From CADBRN01 sp050944685 (GTDB lineage Bacteria; Bacillota; Clostridia; Lachnospirales; Lachnospiraceae): DNA of 64,000 bases. The DNA lies in contig JBMNRP010000006.1 of NCBI GenBank assembly GCA_050944685.1, positions 62,001 to 126,000 on the forward strand. The letters run 5' to 3'. Below, piece by piece: positions 33,871-41,985 of the stretch (position 1 is the first letter of the stretch; each line of letters opens with the position of its first letter). A program made the position numbers and the translations under genes. The notes beneath the pieces are model-generated. The model had not been told where the DNA came from, ran no database searches, and saw nothing but the letters and a program-made list of their open reading frames with translations.

Positions 33871-35247
33871 GTGGACAGTGGCCCGTGGATACTTCCGGTG
33901 CTCCTGCAGGCAGCGCTGATTGCGGTGAACGCGGTTTTTTCCTGTGCGGAATTCGCGGTCGTCTCAGTCGGCGAAGCGAAACTGGAAAAGATATTGGAGG
34001 ATGGTGACAAACGAGCGAAAACGCTTCTGAAGCTGAAGAGGCAGCCGGCGAGACTTCTTTCGACGATTCAGGTGGCGATTACTCTGGCAGGATTTCTTGG
34101 CAGCGCTTTTGCTGCGGACAGTTTTTCTGACCGTCTCGTCAGTCTGCTCGCCAGGGCAGGCATCCAGATGCATTCTTCTGTGGCGATCATCCTTATCACG
34201 CTCATATTGTCCTATTTTTCTCTGGTTTTCGGCGAACTGGTTCCGAAACGGCTCGCGATGAAAAATCCGGAGGGGGTTGCGCTCGGCATCTCAAAGGTGC
34301 TCTATGTGATCTCGATTATTTTCTTTCCTCTCGTGTGGCTGCTGTCGGTTTCCACAAACGGGGTGCTTCGCCTCATGGGAATCGATCCGAACGCGGAGGA
34401 AAACGAGGTGACCGAGGATGAGATCCGGCTGATGGTGGATGCCGGGAACGAGAAGGGAACGATTGACGAAGATGAAAAGGAGATGATCCAGAACGTCTTC
34501 GAGTTCGACGATATTACGGCAGACGAGATCTGCACGCGCCGCATGGACTGTACCATTCTCTATGAGGAAGACCCGGTTGAAGAGTGGAGACAGACGATTC
34601 ATGAGAGCCGTCATACGCTTTTCCCGTTTTGCCGGGACACCGCGGACAATGTCATCGGGGTGCTGAATGCGAAGGATTTCTTCCGTGTCGACTCGGATAA
34701 TAAAGAGGATGTGATCGCAGAGACGGTGAAACCCGCCTATTTCGTACCCGGAAGCATCAAGGCGGACGCTCTGTTTTCCAATATGAGACGGACCGGCAAT
34801 TATTTCGCGATTGTGCTTGATGAGTACGGTGGAATGGACGGAATCGTCACGGTCCGTGATGTGATCGAGGAAGTGGTGGGCGATATTATTGAACCGGACG
34901 ATGAGGCGAAGCCGAAGGATATCGTCCAGATTTCCGAATATACCTGGAGAGTTCAGGGAAGCGCCCAGCTGGATGAGGTTGCGGACAAGCTGAAGGTGGA
35001 TCTTCCGCTGGAAGAGTACGATACGTTCGGAGGATATATCTTCGGAGTCCTCGGGGAAATACCGGAGGATGGAACCCGTTTTGAGGTGGATACGGACGAT
35101 CTTCACATCCGCGTCTTTGAGATTCGCGATCATCGTATCGAGGGAACGATTGTCCGGGTTCATAAAAAAACCGACGAGGAAGAGAAGGATTCGGATTCGG
35201 ATGCGGGCAAAGAGAAGACTCAGGATACGGGCAGTTCCAGATCGTGA
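33871..35247 (+). CDS. CNNM/CorC (hemolysin-type) family membrane protein with CBS domains
   Basis: A 458-residue protein. The DUF21/CNNM membrane domain (1-190) has four hydrophobic segments, with NAVFSCAEFAVVSV and the conserved FGELVPKRLAMKNPE. A CBS pair (about 205-335; RRMDCTILYEED, DEYGGMDGIVTVRDVIEEVVG) and a C-terminal CorC_HlyC domain (350-430) follow, with an acidic tail. CNNM/CorC proteins are implicated in Mg2+/Co2+ efflux or regulation; the hemolysin label is historical. The start is GTG 33871, with GGGAGG nine bases upstream. The open frame reaches 33820 without a ribosome site. Together with the MgtC-like pair this makes three Mg2+-linked genes in the window. Confidence 0.92.
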   Translation: MDSGPWILPVLLQAALIAVNAVFSCAEFAVVSVGEAKLEKILEDGDKRAKTLLKLKRQPARLLSTIQVAITLAGFLGSAFAADSFSDRLVSLLARAGIQMHSSVAIILITLILSYFSLVFGELVPKRLAMKNPEGVALGISKVLYVISIIFFPLVWLLSVSTNGVLRLMGIDPNAEENEVTEDEIRLMVDAGNEKGTIDEDEKEMIQNVFEFDDITADEICTRRMDCTILYEEDPVEEWRQTIHESRHTLFPFCRDTADNVIGVLNAKDFFRVDSDNKEDVIAETVKPAYFVPGSIKADALFSNMRRTGNYFAIVLDEYGGMDGIVTVRDVIEEVVGDIIEPDDEAKPKDIVQISEYTWRVQGSAQLDEVADKLKVDLPLEEYDTFGGYIFGVLGEIPEDGTRFEVDTDDLHIRVFEIRDHRIEGTIVRVHKKTDEEEKDSDSDAGKEKTQDTGSSRS

Positions 35248-35258
35248 TTCTGGATTTC

Positions 35259-35287
35259 TTGCTTTTTTACAGTGGTTCGACTATACT
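35259..35287 (+). promoter_or_regulatory. sigma-A promoter of the SEC-C gene
   Basis: TTGCTT (35259-35264), 17-base spacer, TATACT (35282-35287), about 65 bases before the ATG at 35354. Confidence 0.6.
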
Positions 35288-35353
35288 AATGCTTAGCCGG
35301 AGACGGGACACTTGATCCGGTCATATTCTTACAGACAGGATGGTTGAGAGAAA

Positions 35354-35863
35354 ATGGGTTTACTTGAAGAATGGCGTCAGAAGGCCTATGACGAGAAGGA
35401 AGATCCGAAAAAGCTGAAGAAGTTCTGGAGCGACTATTTTTTAATTGAAAAGGGCATTTACGAGCAGCTCCTTTCGGATCCGGACACTGTGGTTTCCGGG
35501 ACGGTCAGGGAGCTCGCGGAGAAATATGATACAGACATTATGACGATGACCGGATTTCTGGACGGAATCAATGACAGCCTCGTCAAGCCGAATCCGATTG
35601 AGAACGATCTCTCCGAGGATACGGAGTGCAGCCTGGAGTTTGACAAAGCAAGTCTCTATAAAAACATGGTGGACGCAAAAGCGGAATGGCTTTACCAATT
35701 GCCACAGTGGAACGACATTTTTTCCGCAGAAGAGCAGAAAAAGCTGTATCTTGAGCAGAAAAAATCCGGCACCATCGTGAAGGGAAAAAAGATCGGAAGG
35801 AACGATCCCTGCCCTTGTGGCAGCGGAAAGAAATATAAATATTGCTGCGGAAGAAATAAGTAA
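35354..35863 (+). CDS. SEC-C metal-binding motif protein
   Basis: A 169-residue cytoplasmic protein. Its last 22 residues are a SEC-C zinc-binding motif (GRNDPCPCGSGKKYKYCCG), as at the C-terminus of SecA, where it binds zinc and helps SecB/ribosome contact. The rest (1-140) is helical and acidic and resembles clostridial proteins often described only by this motif. It is not SecA: there is no ATPase domain. Function unknown; a chaperone- or ribosome-linked role is possible from the motif. ATG 35354 has GAGAG upstream. It is followed by a large hairpin terminator. Confidence 0.85.
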   Translation: MGLLEEWRQKAYDEKEDPKKLKKFWSDYFLIEKGIYEQLLSDPDTVVSGTVRELAEKYDTDIMTMTGFLDGINDSLVKPNPIENDLSEDTECSLEFDKASLYKNMVDAKAEWLYQLPQWNDIFSAEEQKKLYLEQKKSGTIVKGKKIGRNDPCPCGSGKKYKYCCGRNK

Positions 35864-35885
35864 TGAAGAAATAAGTTTGGATGAG

Positions 35886-35951
35886 AGGGATTCGGGATCC
35901 GTTGCTCCGCCGGGTTGATCCGGCGCCGGGTCTGCGAATCCCTGTTGTTTT
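35886..35951 (+). terminator. large intrinsic terminator after the SEC-C gene
   Basis: AGGGATTCG (35886-35894) and CGAATCCCT (35935-35943) pair perfectly; inside them CGCCGG/CCGGCG form a second stem. GTTGTTTT follows. Confidence 0.65.
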
Positions 35952-36017
35952 CGGCACCGCCGGTTTTTCATCCTTTGTTCGTGTGGGGCAGGATATTCGG
36001 GAAGGAGGACGCTCTTA

Positions 36018-36785
36018 TTGATTCTCGGGATTGACATTGGAAACAGCAACGTGATGTTCGGCGGTATTGACGAACACGGTGTAAAGTTCCGGGAGGTGAT
36101 GGCGACCGATCTGAACCGCACTGAGATTGAGTATGCGATCGATCTGAAAACGGCGCTGGAAATTTTCGGAATTTCGCCGGAATCTCTTGAAGGCTGCATC
36201 ATTGCCTCCGTGGTTCCGCAGATCACCGGAGTGCTCCGCTCCTCGATTTACAAGCTGACCGGAATCCGGGCAAAGGTCGTCGGGCCGGGCCTCCGGACCG
36301 GACTGGATATCCGTCTGGATGATCCCGCTACACTGGGAAGCGATCTGCTGGTCGATTCCGTTGCGGCGGTCGCGGAAAATCCCGTGCCGATCATTCTGGT
36401 TGACATCGGAACGGCGACCACGATCTGCGTGGTGAATGAAAAAAGACAGTATGTCGGTGGCGTGGTGATGACCGGCGTCCGTACGGGCCTGAATTCTCTT
36501 GTAACGAACACGTCTCTTCTTCAGCAGATCAGTCTGGAGCCCCCGAAAAAGCTGATCGGAAGCAATACGATTGACGCCATGAAGAGCGGAATGATTTACG
36601 GGCACGCGGCCATGCTGGACGGCATGATTGACCGCATCGAGGAGGAGATGGGAGTCAGCTGTACTCTCGTTGCGACCGGATTTCCGGCAGATAAAATCAT
36701 TCCTTTCTGCCGCCACAGGATCCATATTGACGAGGATCTGATGCTGAAGGGGCTGAAAATCATCTATGAAAAAAACAAAAACTGA
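36018..36785 (+). CDS. coaX: type III pantothenate kinase
   Basis: A 255-residue CoaX, which phosphorylates pantothenate in the first step of coenzyme A synthesis, independent of acetyl-CoA feedback. ASKHA-fold motifs: DIGNSN (5-10) for phosphate 1, GxDLL-type segment TLGSDLLVDSVAA, VDIGTATTICVV for phosphate 2, and the GGVVMTGVRTGLNSL loop. The start is TTG 36018 (reading MILGIDIGNSN), preceded by GAAGGAGG. It abuts clpC, whose upstream ATG overlaps the coaX stop, so they share a transcript. Confidence 0.95.
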   Translation: MILGIDIGNSNVMFGGIDEHGVKFREVMATDLNRTEIEYAIDLKTALEIFGISPESLEGCIIASVVPQITGVLRSSIYKLTGIRAKVVGPGLRTGLDIRLDDPATLGSDLLVDSVAAVAENPVPIILVDIGTATTICVVNEKRQYVGGVVMTGVRTGLNSLVTNTSLLQQISLEPPKKLIGSNTIDAMKSGMIYGHAAMLDGMIDRIEEEMGVSCTLVATGFPADKIIPFCRHRIHIDEDLMLKGLKIIYEKNKN

Positions 36786-36826
36786 TGTCAGAGAGTATCT
36801 TACCGTTTTACGGAGGCATGATTAGT

Positions 36827-39259
36827 TTGGCAAATTCACATTATACAGCGCAGGCGGCCAGGGCGCTGAAACTGGCACGTCAGATCGCCGAAAATATGAG
36901 TAACGGCTATATCGGAACGGAGCATCTGATCGCGGGACTTCTGCGTGAGGGACACGGGACGGCTGCCATGATTCTCTCCGAGGCGGGAGTTTCCTACGAC
37001 CGGTTCATGGAGATGGTCGATGTCCTGATTTCGCCGGGCGGAAACGGAGATATCACGCAGCACCCCGAGTATACCCCGAAGGCGGAGCAGATTCTGAAAG
37101 CGGCCGATGAGGCGGCGGCCCGTCTCTCCAGCGAAAAAACGGGAACGGAGCATATCCTTCTGGCGATCCTGGAAGAGCCGGACTGCGTGGCAACCAGACT
37201 GCTGTTTACCATGGACTTCGATCTGCAGAATCTCTATATCAACACGCTTCGTGCCGGTGGTGAGTCGGAGGCCACGATTCACGCTCTGATCGAGGATATG
37301 GGCCGGGACGAGGAAAAGGCCGGAGACACCCCGACACTGGATAAATACAGTCAGGACCTGACGGAAAAAGCCCGGGAGGGGAAGCTTGATCCGGTGATCG
37401 GCCGGGACGAGGAAATCAGCCGTGTGATCGAGATTCTCAGCCGCCGGACGAAAAACAACCCCTGTCTCGTCGGTGAGCCCGGAGTCGGAAAGACGGCCGT
37501 CGTCGAGGGCCTTGCGACCCGGATTGTCCGGGACGAGGTTCCGGATTCGGTACGCGGAAAGAGACTTGTCGTGCTGGACTTATCCGGCATGGTTGCCGGG
37601 TCGAAGTACCGCGGCGAATTTGAACAGCGCATCAAAAAGGTGATCGCCGAAGTGTCCGGAAACCGCAATATTCTGCTGTTCATTGACGAAATTCATACCA
37701 TCATCGGTGCCGGCGGCGCAGAGGGTGCGCTCGACGCGTCCAATATTCTGAAGCCGTCGCTCTCCCGGGGTGAAATACAGCTGATCGGGGCGACTACGCT
37801 CGATGAATACCGTAAAAGGATCGAAAAGGACGCCGCACTGGAGCGGAGATTCCAGCAGGTAACGGTAGAAGAACCGACGAAGGAAGAAGCGTACGAGATA
37901 CTGAAAGGGCTGCGTCCCTGTTATGAGCATCATCACCGGCTGAAGATTTCGGACGGTGCGATTCATGCCGCGGTCGATATGAGCGTGCGCTATATCAATG
38001 ACCGCTTTCTTCCGGATAAGGCTATTGATCTGATGGATGAAGCCTCTGCGAAGGTCCGGCTTTCGGAGGGGCGCTCGGATGGAAAGTCCGGTAAAATCGC
38101 CGCCAGGATCCAGAAGGCAGAGCGGGAGAAAGAGACGGCACTCCGAAAGGGAGATGTCGCAAAGGCCGGAGAGATTCAAAGGCTTCAGAATGATCTGAAA
38201 CAGGAGCTGCAGAAAACACGGAAAAAAAGTTCCGGGCGCGTTGTGACGGAGAATGATATCGCCAGAACCGTCTCGCAGTGGACTAAGATTCCGCTGGAAA
38301 AAATCGCGGAGAGTGAATCCAGACGCCTCTCGCGGCTGGAGAGTAGCCTGCATAAAAGAGTGGTCGGGCAGGATGAAGCGGTGACGGCGGTCGCAAAAGC
38401 CGTCCGCCGCGGAAGGGTTGGTCTGAAGGATCCGGACCGTCCGATCGGTTCCTTCCTGTTTCTCGGGCCGACCGGAGTCGGAAAGACGGAGCTTTCAAAG
38501 GCTCTCGCGGATGCCGTTTTCGGGAGCGAGAGCGCGATGATCCGCGTTGATATGTCTGAGTACATGGAAAAACATTCGGTATCGAAACTGATCGGATCTC
38601 CGCCCGGCTACGTAGGCTACGAGGAGGGCGGCCAGCTCTCGGAGAAGGTCCGGCGCCATCCCTACAGCGTGATTCTGTTTGACGAGATTGAAAAGGCCCA
38701 TCCGGACGTATTCAATATCCTGCTGCAGGTTCTTGACGACGGACATATCACGGACGCGCAGGGAAGAAAGGTCAACTTCAAGGATACGATTATTATCATG
38801 ACATCCAACGCCGGTGCGAACCGGATTATCCGCCCGAAGCATCTGGGATTCGGCGGAACCGACACGGAAAAAGAGGATTACGAGCATATGAAAGAACAGG
38901 TGATGGATGAGGTTCGTCAGCTGTTCCGCCCGGAATTTCTCAACCGGATCGACGAGATCCTGGTATTCCATCCGCTCACGATGGAGAATATGCGGTCGAT
39001 CATTAACATCCTGCTCTCGGATCTTACCGCGCGGTGTCAGGATCAGATGGATATCCGGCTCCGCGTCACGGATGGAGTCAAGGACAGGCTCATCAAGGAC
39101 AGCTTTGACGCGAAGTATGGCGCGCGCCCTCTGAAGAGAGCCATTCAGAGCCGTCTCGAGGATCCGCTCGCGGAGCAGATCCTTTCCGGAAAAATCCACC
39201 GCGGAAAAACGGTTACCGTGCGTCTTTCCGGAAACGAGCCGGTCTTCAGGGAGAGCTGA
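36827..39259 (+). CDS. clpC: ATP-dependent Clp protease ATP-binding subunit ClpC
   Basis: An 810-residue AAA+ unfoldase that feeds proteins to ClpP. Two Clp N repeats (1-140), Walker A GEPGVGKT and Walker B LLFIDEIHTI in the first AAA domain, a short UVR-like middle domain (about 410-450), and Walker A GPTGVGKTELSKA in the second. The second domain keeps the VIGSPPGYVGYEEGG-type pore and sensor regions. Start choice: the frame is open from ATG 36785 (overlapping the coaX stop) and ATG 36818, but the only ribosome site, GGAGG at 36812-36816, fits TTG 36827, which gives an N-terminus of normal length. ctsR and mcsAB are absent here, unlike the Bacillus operon. Confidence 0.93.
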   Translation: MANSHYTAQAARALKLARQIAENMSNGYIGTEHLIAGLLREGHGTAAMILSEAGVSYDRFMEMVDVLISPGGNGDITQHPEYTPKAEQILKAADEAAARLSSEKTGTEHILLAILEEPDCVATRLLFTMDFDLQNLYINTLRAGGESEATIHALIEDMGRDEEKAGDTPTLDKYSQDLTEKAREGKLDPVIGRDEEISRVIEILSRRTKNNPCLVGEPGVGKTAVVEGLATRIVRDEVPDSVRGKRLVVLDLSGMVAGSKYRGEFEQRIKKVIAEVSGNRNILLFIDEIHTIIGAGGAEGALDASNILKPSLSRGEIQLIGATTLDEYRKRIEKDAALERRFQQVTVEEPTKEEAYEILKGLRPCYEHHHRLKISDGAIHAAVDMSVRYINDRFLPDKAIDLMDEASAKVRLSEGRSDGKSGKIAARIQKAEREKETALRKGDVAKAGEIQRLQNDLKQELQKTRKKSSGRVVTENDIARTVSQWTKIPLEKIAESESRRLSRLESSLHKRVVGQDEAVTAVAKAVRRGRVGLKDPDRPIGSFLFLGPTGVGKTELSKALADAVFGSESAMIRVDMSEYMEKHSVSKLIGSPPGYVGYEEGGQLSEKVRRHPYSVILFDEIEKAHPDVFNILLQVLDDGHITDAQGRKVNFKDTIIIMTSNAGANRIIRPKHLGFGGTDTEKEDYEHMKEQVMDEVRQLFRPEFLNRIDEILVFHPLTMENMRSIINILLSDLTARCQDQMDIRLRVTDGVKDRLIKDSFDAKYGARPLKRAIQSRLEDPLAEQILSGKIHRGKTVTVRLSGNEPVFRES

Positions 39260-39270
39260 CCGGAAACATG

Positions 39271-39304
39271 GTCTCCGGATGGCCTGCCTTCGGGAGACAT
39301 CCGG
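39271..39304 (+). other. alternative hairpins between clpC and the next gene
   Basis: GTCTCC (39271-39276) can pair with GGAGAC (39293-39298), or the overlapping CCGGATG (39275-39281) with CATCCGG (39298-39304). The two stems exclude each other. A further inverted repeat AGCCGGA/TCCGGCT lies at about 39329-39359. No T-run follows. Confidence 0.35.
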
Positions 39305-39424
39305 GGTCCAGCTATCATCGTGTATTCAGCCGGAAAATATTCCACATGATATCCGGCTATATACAGATACACCATGGTGCGTGGCATTCCCGCATAAATG
39401 CTAAACTATTGGGAGGAAAAAATC

Positions 39425-39844
39425 ATGGCAGTCATTGAGGAACTGATTCGCACAGAGCCGGACGGGGGCATCAGCTTTGGAAATTATAAGCTGGACAAAA
39501 AAACAAAGCGCACGGATTTTGAAGTGGGCGCTGATCTTTATTATGTAAAGACCTTTAAAGAGATTACCCGGCTGGAGCGCAATGACACGGTGCTTTACGA
39601 GTCAGTGCCGGGAACATCCGTGACCGGAATGAAGCTGGAAGACGGATGTCTGAGATTCACCGTCGAGGGAGACCACGATGTGCAGATTACGCTCGGACTG
39701 AGCGAGGACGTGGAGTACCGGGTCGTGATCAACGGAAATCCGGCCGACCGGATCCGCACGAGCATGGGCGGAAAGCTTGCATTCAGCGTGAATCTGGCCG
39801 GAACCGGGAAAGCGGAGATCGAGGTTACGGAAGTCGACGATTGA
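39425..39844 (+). CDS. conserved small protein of unknown function (often labelled endosialidase)
   Basis: A 139-residue acidic cytoplasmic protein. It begins MAVIEELIRTEPDGGISFGN and is built of alternating short beta strands; there is no signal peptide, membrane segment or catalytic motif. Close relatives in Lachnospiraceae are commonly annotated as endosialidase, but nothing here resembles a sialidase (no Asp boxes), so I treat function as unknown. ATG 39425 has GGGAGG nine bases upstream. It lies between clpC and radA and may be cotranscribed with radA. Confidence 0.8.
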   Translation: MAVIEELIRTEPDGGISFGNYKLDKKTKRTDFEVGADLYYVKTFKEITRLERNDTVLYESVPGTSVTGMKLEDGCLRFTVEGDHDVQITLGLSEDVEYRVVINGNPADRIRTSMGGKLAFSVNLAGTGKAEIEVTEVDD

Positions 39845-39894
39845 ACCGGCGGCTTCCCTGTGATGGATGAACTGCAATGACAGAATCGTAAAAT

Positions 39895-41277
39895 ATGGCA
39901 AAAGATAAAAAAATCGTATATTTCTGTCAGAACTGCGGATACGAATCCGCCAAATGGATGGGGCAGTGTCCTGCCTGTCACGAGTGGAATTCTTTTGTGG
40001 AAGAGCCGTCTGTCCCGAAACATCAGGGAACCGGGAGGTCATCAGGACGATCTTCCGGACGCGGCGCGAAGCCGAAGAAGCTCTCGGAGATCGACCTGGA
40101 CGAGTCCACCCGGATCCGGACGGGAATCGGCGAGCTGGACCGCGTACTCGGGGGCGGAATCGTGAACGGATCGCTGATTCTGATCGGGGGTGACCCGGGG
40201 ATCGGCAAATCCACGCTGCTTCTGCAGACCTGCCAGGCGCTCACCAACCGAGGAATGCGTGTGCTGTACGTATCCGGGGAGGAATCGCTTCGGCAGATCA
40301 AGATGCGCGCGAACCGGATCGGTACATTTCAGGACGCTCTGGAGCTGCTCTGTGAGACAAATCTGGATGACATTGTCCATGTGATCGAGAAAAATCAGCC
40401 GCAGGCGGTCGTGATTGACTCGATCCAGACGATGTACAATGAAAACGTATCTTCCTCTCCGGGAAGTGTCTCTCAGGTACGCGAGTCGACAGGAGTCCTC
40501 CTTCGCGTCGCGAAAGGGATGCAGATCCCGGTGTTTATCGTCGGCCATGTCACAAAAGACGGGAGCGTGGCCGGTCCGCGTGTTCTGGAACATATGGTGG
40601 ATACCGTTCTGTACTTTGAAGGTGAGCGGAACGCTTCATATCGTGTGCTCCGCGCGGTGAAAAACCGCTTCGGGTCGACCAATGAAATCGGCGTGTTTGA
40701 AATGCGCACCGAGGGTCTCGCGGAGGTGGAAAATCCTTCGGAATACATGCTGGACGGGCGTCCTTCCGGGGCCTCCGGTTCGGTTGTCGCCTGTTCTGTG
40801 GAGGGCAGCCGGCCAATCATGATCGAGATTCAGTCTCTCGTCTGCCGGAGCAATTTCGGGTATCCGAGGCGCACGGCAAACGGCACGGATTTCAACCGGG
40901 TTAATCTCCTGGTTGCCGTACTGGAGAGAAGAGCGGGCATGAATCTGTCCTCCTCGGATGTTTATGTCAATATTGCCGGGGGCGTAAAGATGACGGAGCC
41001 GGCGGTGGATCTGGGGATCGTATTGGCGATTGCCTCCGCGATGAAGGATCTTCCGGTAGATGATCGGACAGTCGTATTCGGAGAGGTAGGATTGTCGGGA
41101 GAGGTCCGCGCCGTCAGCATGGCACAGCAGCGGGTTAATGAGGCGGAAAAACTGGGATTTTCCGTCGTGATTCTGCCGCGCGCCAGTATGAAAAGCGTCC
41201 GGGTTCCGGACGGCAGTGCCCTGATTCTGAAGCCGGTATCCAGTGTCCGGGAGGCGATCGGGCTGCTTCATAAGTAA
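39895..41277 (+). CDS. radA: DNA repair protein RadA (Sms)
   Basis: A 460-residue RadA, a RecA-like ATPase that drives branch migration in recombination repair. In order: a C4 zinc finger (C11, C14, C25, C28 in CQNCG...CPAC), RecA core with Walker A GGDPGIGKST near 96-105, the RadA-specific KNRFGSTNEIGVFEM motif, and a Lon-protease-like C-terminal domain (about 280-460; VYVNIAGGVKMTEPAVDLG). Length is normal. No good ribosome site precedes the ATG at 39895, so expression may be coupled to the upstream gene. It ends in a strong bidirectional terminator shared with tRNA-Trp. Confidence 0.96.
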   Translation: MAKDKKIVYFCQNCGYESAKWMGQCPACHEWNSFVEEPSVPKHQGTGRSSGRSSGRGAKPKKLSEIDLDESTRIRTGIGELDRVLGGGIVNGSLILIGGDPGIGKSTLLLQTCQALTNRGMRVLYVSGEESLRQIKMRANRIGTFQDALELLCETNLDDIVHVIEKNQPQAVVIDSIQTMYNENVSSSPGSVSQVRESTGVLLRVAKGMQIPVFIVGHVTKDGSVAGPRVLEHMVDTVLYFEGERNASYRVLRAVKNRFGSTNEIGVFEMRTEGLAEVENPSEYMLDGRPSGASGSVVACSVEGSRPIMIEIQSLVCRSNFGYPRRTANGTDFNRVNLLVAVLERRAGMNLSSSDVYVNIAGGVKMTEPAVDLGIVLAIASAMKDLPVDDRTVVFGEVGLSGEVRAVSMAQQRVNEAEKLGFSVVILPRASMKSVRVPDGSALILKPVSSVREAIGLLHK

Positions 41278-41310
41278 ACGACTCCTGTTTTGGAAGAATT
41301 CAGCTGAAAA

Positions 41311-41360
41311 GAAGAGCCGGAAAATACCGCATGATGCGATGTTTTCCGGCTCTTCCTTTC
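41311..41360. terminator. bidirectional terminator between radA and tRNA-Trp
   Basis: GAAGAGCCGGAAAA (41311-41324) and TTTTCCGGCTCTTC (41342-41355) pair perfectly over 14 bases, with pyrimidine-rich tails on both strands. Confidence 0.85.
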
Positions 41361-41371
41361 TTACCAGTAAG

Positions 41372-41442
41372 CAGGGGATGAGAGAATCGAACTCCCGCTA
41401 AGAGTTTTGGAGACTCCTGTCATGCCATTTGACCAATCCCCT
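41372..41442 (-). tRNA. tRNA-Trp (anticodon CCA)
   Basis: Read on the minus strand: acceptor AGGGGAT/ATCCCCT, D stem GTCA/TGAC with a compact seven-base loop AATGGCA that keeps the GG pair, anticodon stem GGAGT/ACTCT around loop CTCCAAA with anticodon CCA, 4-base variable loop, T stem GGGAG/CTCTC with loop TTCGATT, discriminator G. Length is 71 bases. The 3' CCA is not encoded and must be added by the nucleotidyltransferase. Its own promoter lies just upstream. Confidence 0.93.
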
Positions 41443-41474
41443 GTGTGCACGCCGATGTGGCTGACAACTATCTT

Positions 41475-41503
41475 AAAATACCACAGCTTCCGTGGAAAGT
41501 CAA
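41475..41503 (-). promoter_or_regulatory. promoter of tRNA-Trp
   Basis: On the minus strand TTGACT (41503-41498), 17-base spacer, TATTTT (41480-41475). Start predicted near 41468, about 25 bases before the tRNA. Confidence 0.65.
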
Positions 41504-41507
41504 TGTA

Positions 41508-41551
41508 AAATGCCCCGGGGCCGGAAAAGAAATGCCCCGGGGCCGGAAAGA
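41508..41551. repeat. 22-bp tandem repeat, two copies, with CCCCGGGG core
   Basis: AAATGCCCCGGGGCCGGAAA begins at 41508 and again at 41530, 22 bases apart. The core CCCCGGGG is self-complementary. Confidence 0.6.
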
Positions 41552-41790
41552 ATCCCTGTTTACGCGCATGGTACTGCATGGGTACATATCGGAAATAGCC
41601 GTGGTTCTTGCGGTACCTTCGGAAGTGAGTGAATTTTCTTGCAGTATTCTATCAAAAATACCTTGATTTCTGTTGATTTTTTCTTTTCAGTACCTTGACG
41701 GGCACAAAATGAAGGCCCGGACTCACCCGATTTTCCTTAATTGCTTCAAACTGCCATATTATGCAGAGTATTATTTCAAAGTGCGTTTGT

Positions 41791-41807
41791 CATATCAAAT
41801 TGATATG
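41791..41807. promoter_or_regulatory. 17-bp inverted repeat, candidate operator
   Basis: CATATCAAATTGATATG: eight-base perfect arms around one central base, in AT-rich DNA 180 bases upstream of the TenI-like gene. Confidence 0.4.
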
Positions 41808-41856
41808 CCTGCTTTAACCGTATGATTTTCGTACCGGCCTGTCATCTGTTGAGTTC

Positions 41857-41885
41857 TTGCCGCTGTCTGAATCGGGTATTATGAT
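41857..41885 (+). promoter_or_regulatory. promoter of the TenI-like gene
   Basis: TTGCCG (41857-41862), 17-base spacer, TATGAT (41880-41885), giving a leader of roughly 95 bases. Confidence 0.5.
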
Positions 41886-41985
41886 TCAAATATCAAGAAA
41901 ATCATTTTATTTAGCACTTTTTTTCATTTGTATTGGTATTTGAATTTTTTGGCAGCAGCAATGAAAAAGAGTAGAGGGGAAAATC

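Larger units (their letters stand above)
41443..41985. other. gene-free region between tRNA-Trp and the TenI-like gene
   Basis: 543 bases. Holds the tRNA promoter, a 22-bp tandem repeat (41508-41551), a long AT-rich stretch, an inverted repeat at 41791-41807 and the promoter of the next gene (41857-41885). I see no coding sequence with a ribosome site. Confidence 0.5.

Noticed and set aside
41445..41666. A 73-codon frame downstream of tRNA-Trp
   Set aside because: It runs through the tRNA promoter and the 22-bp tandem repeat and has no ribosome site.
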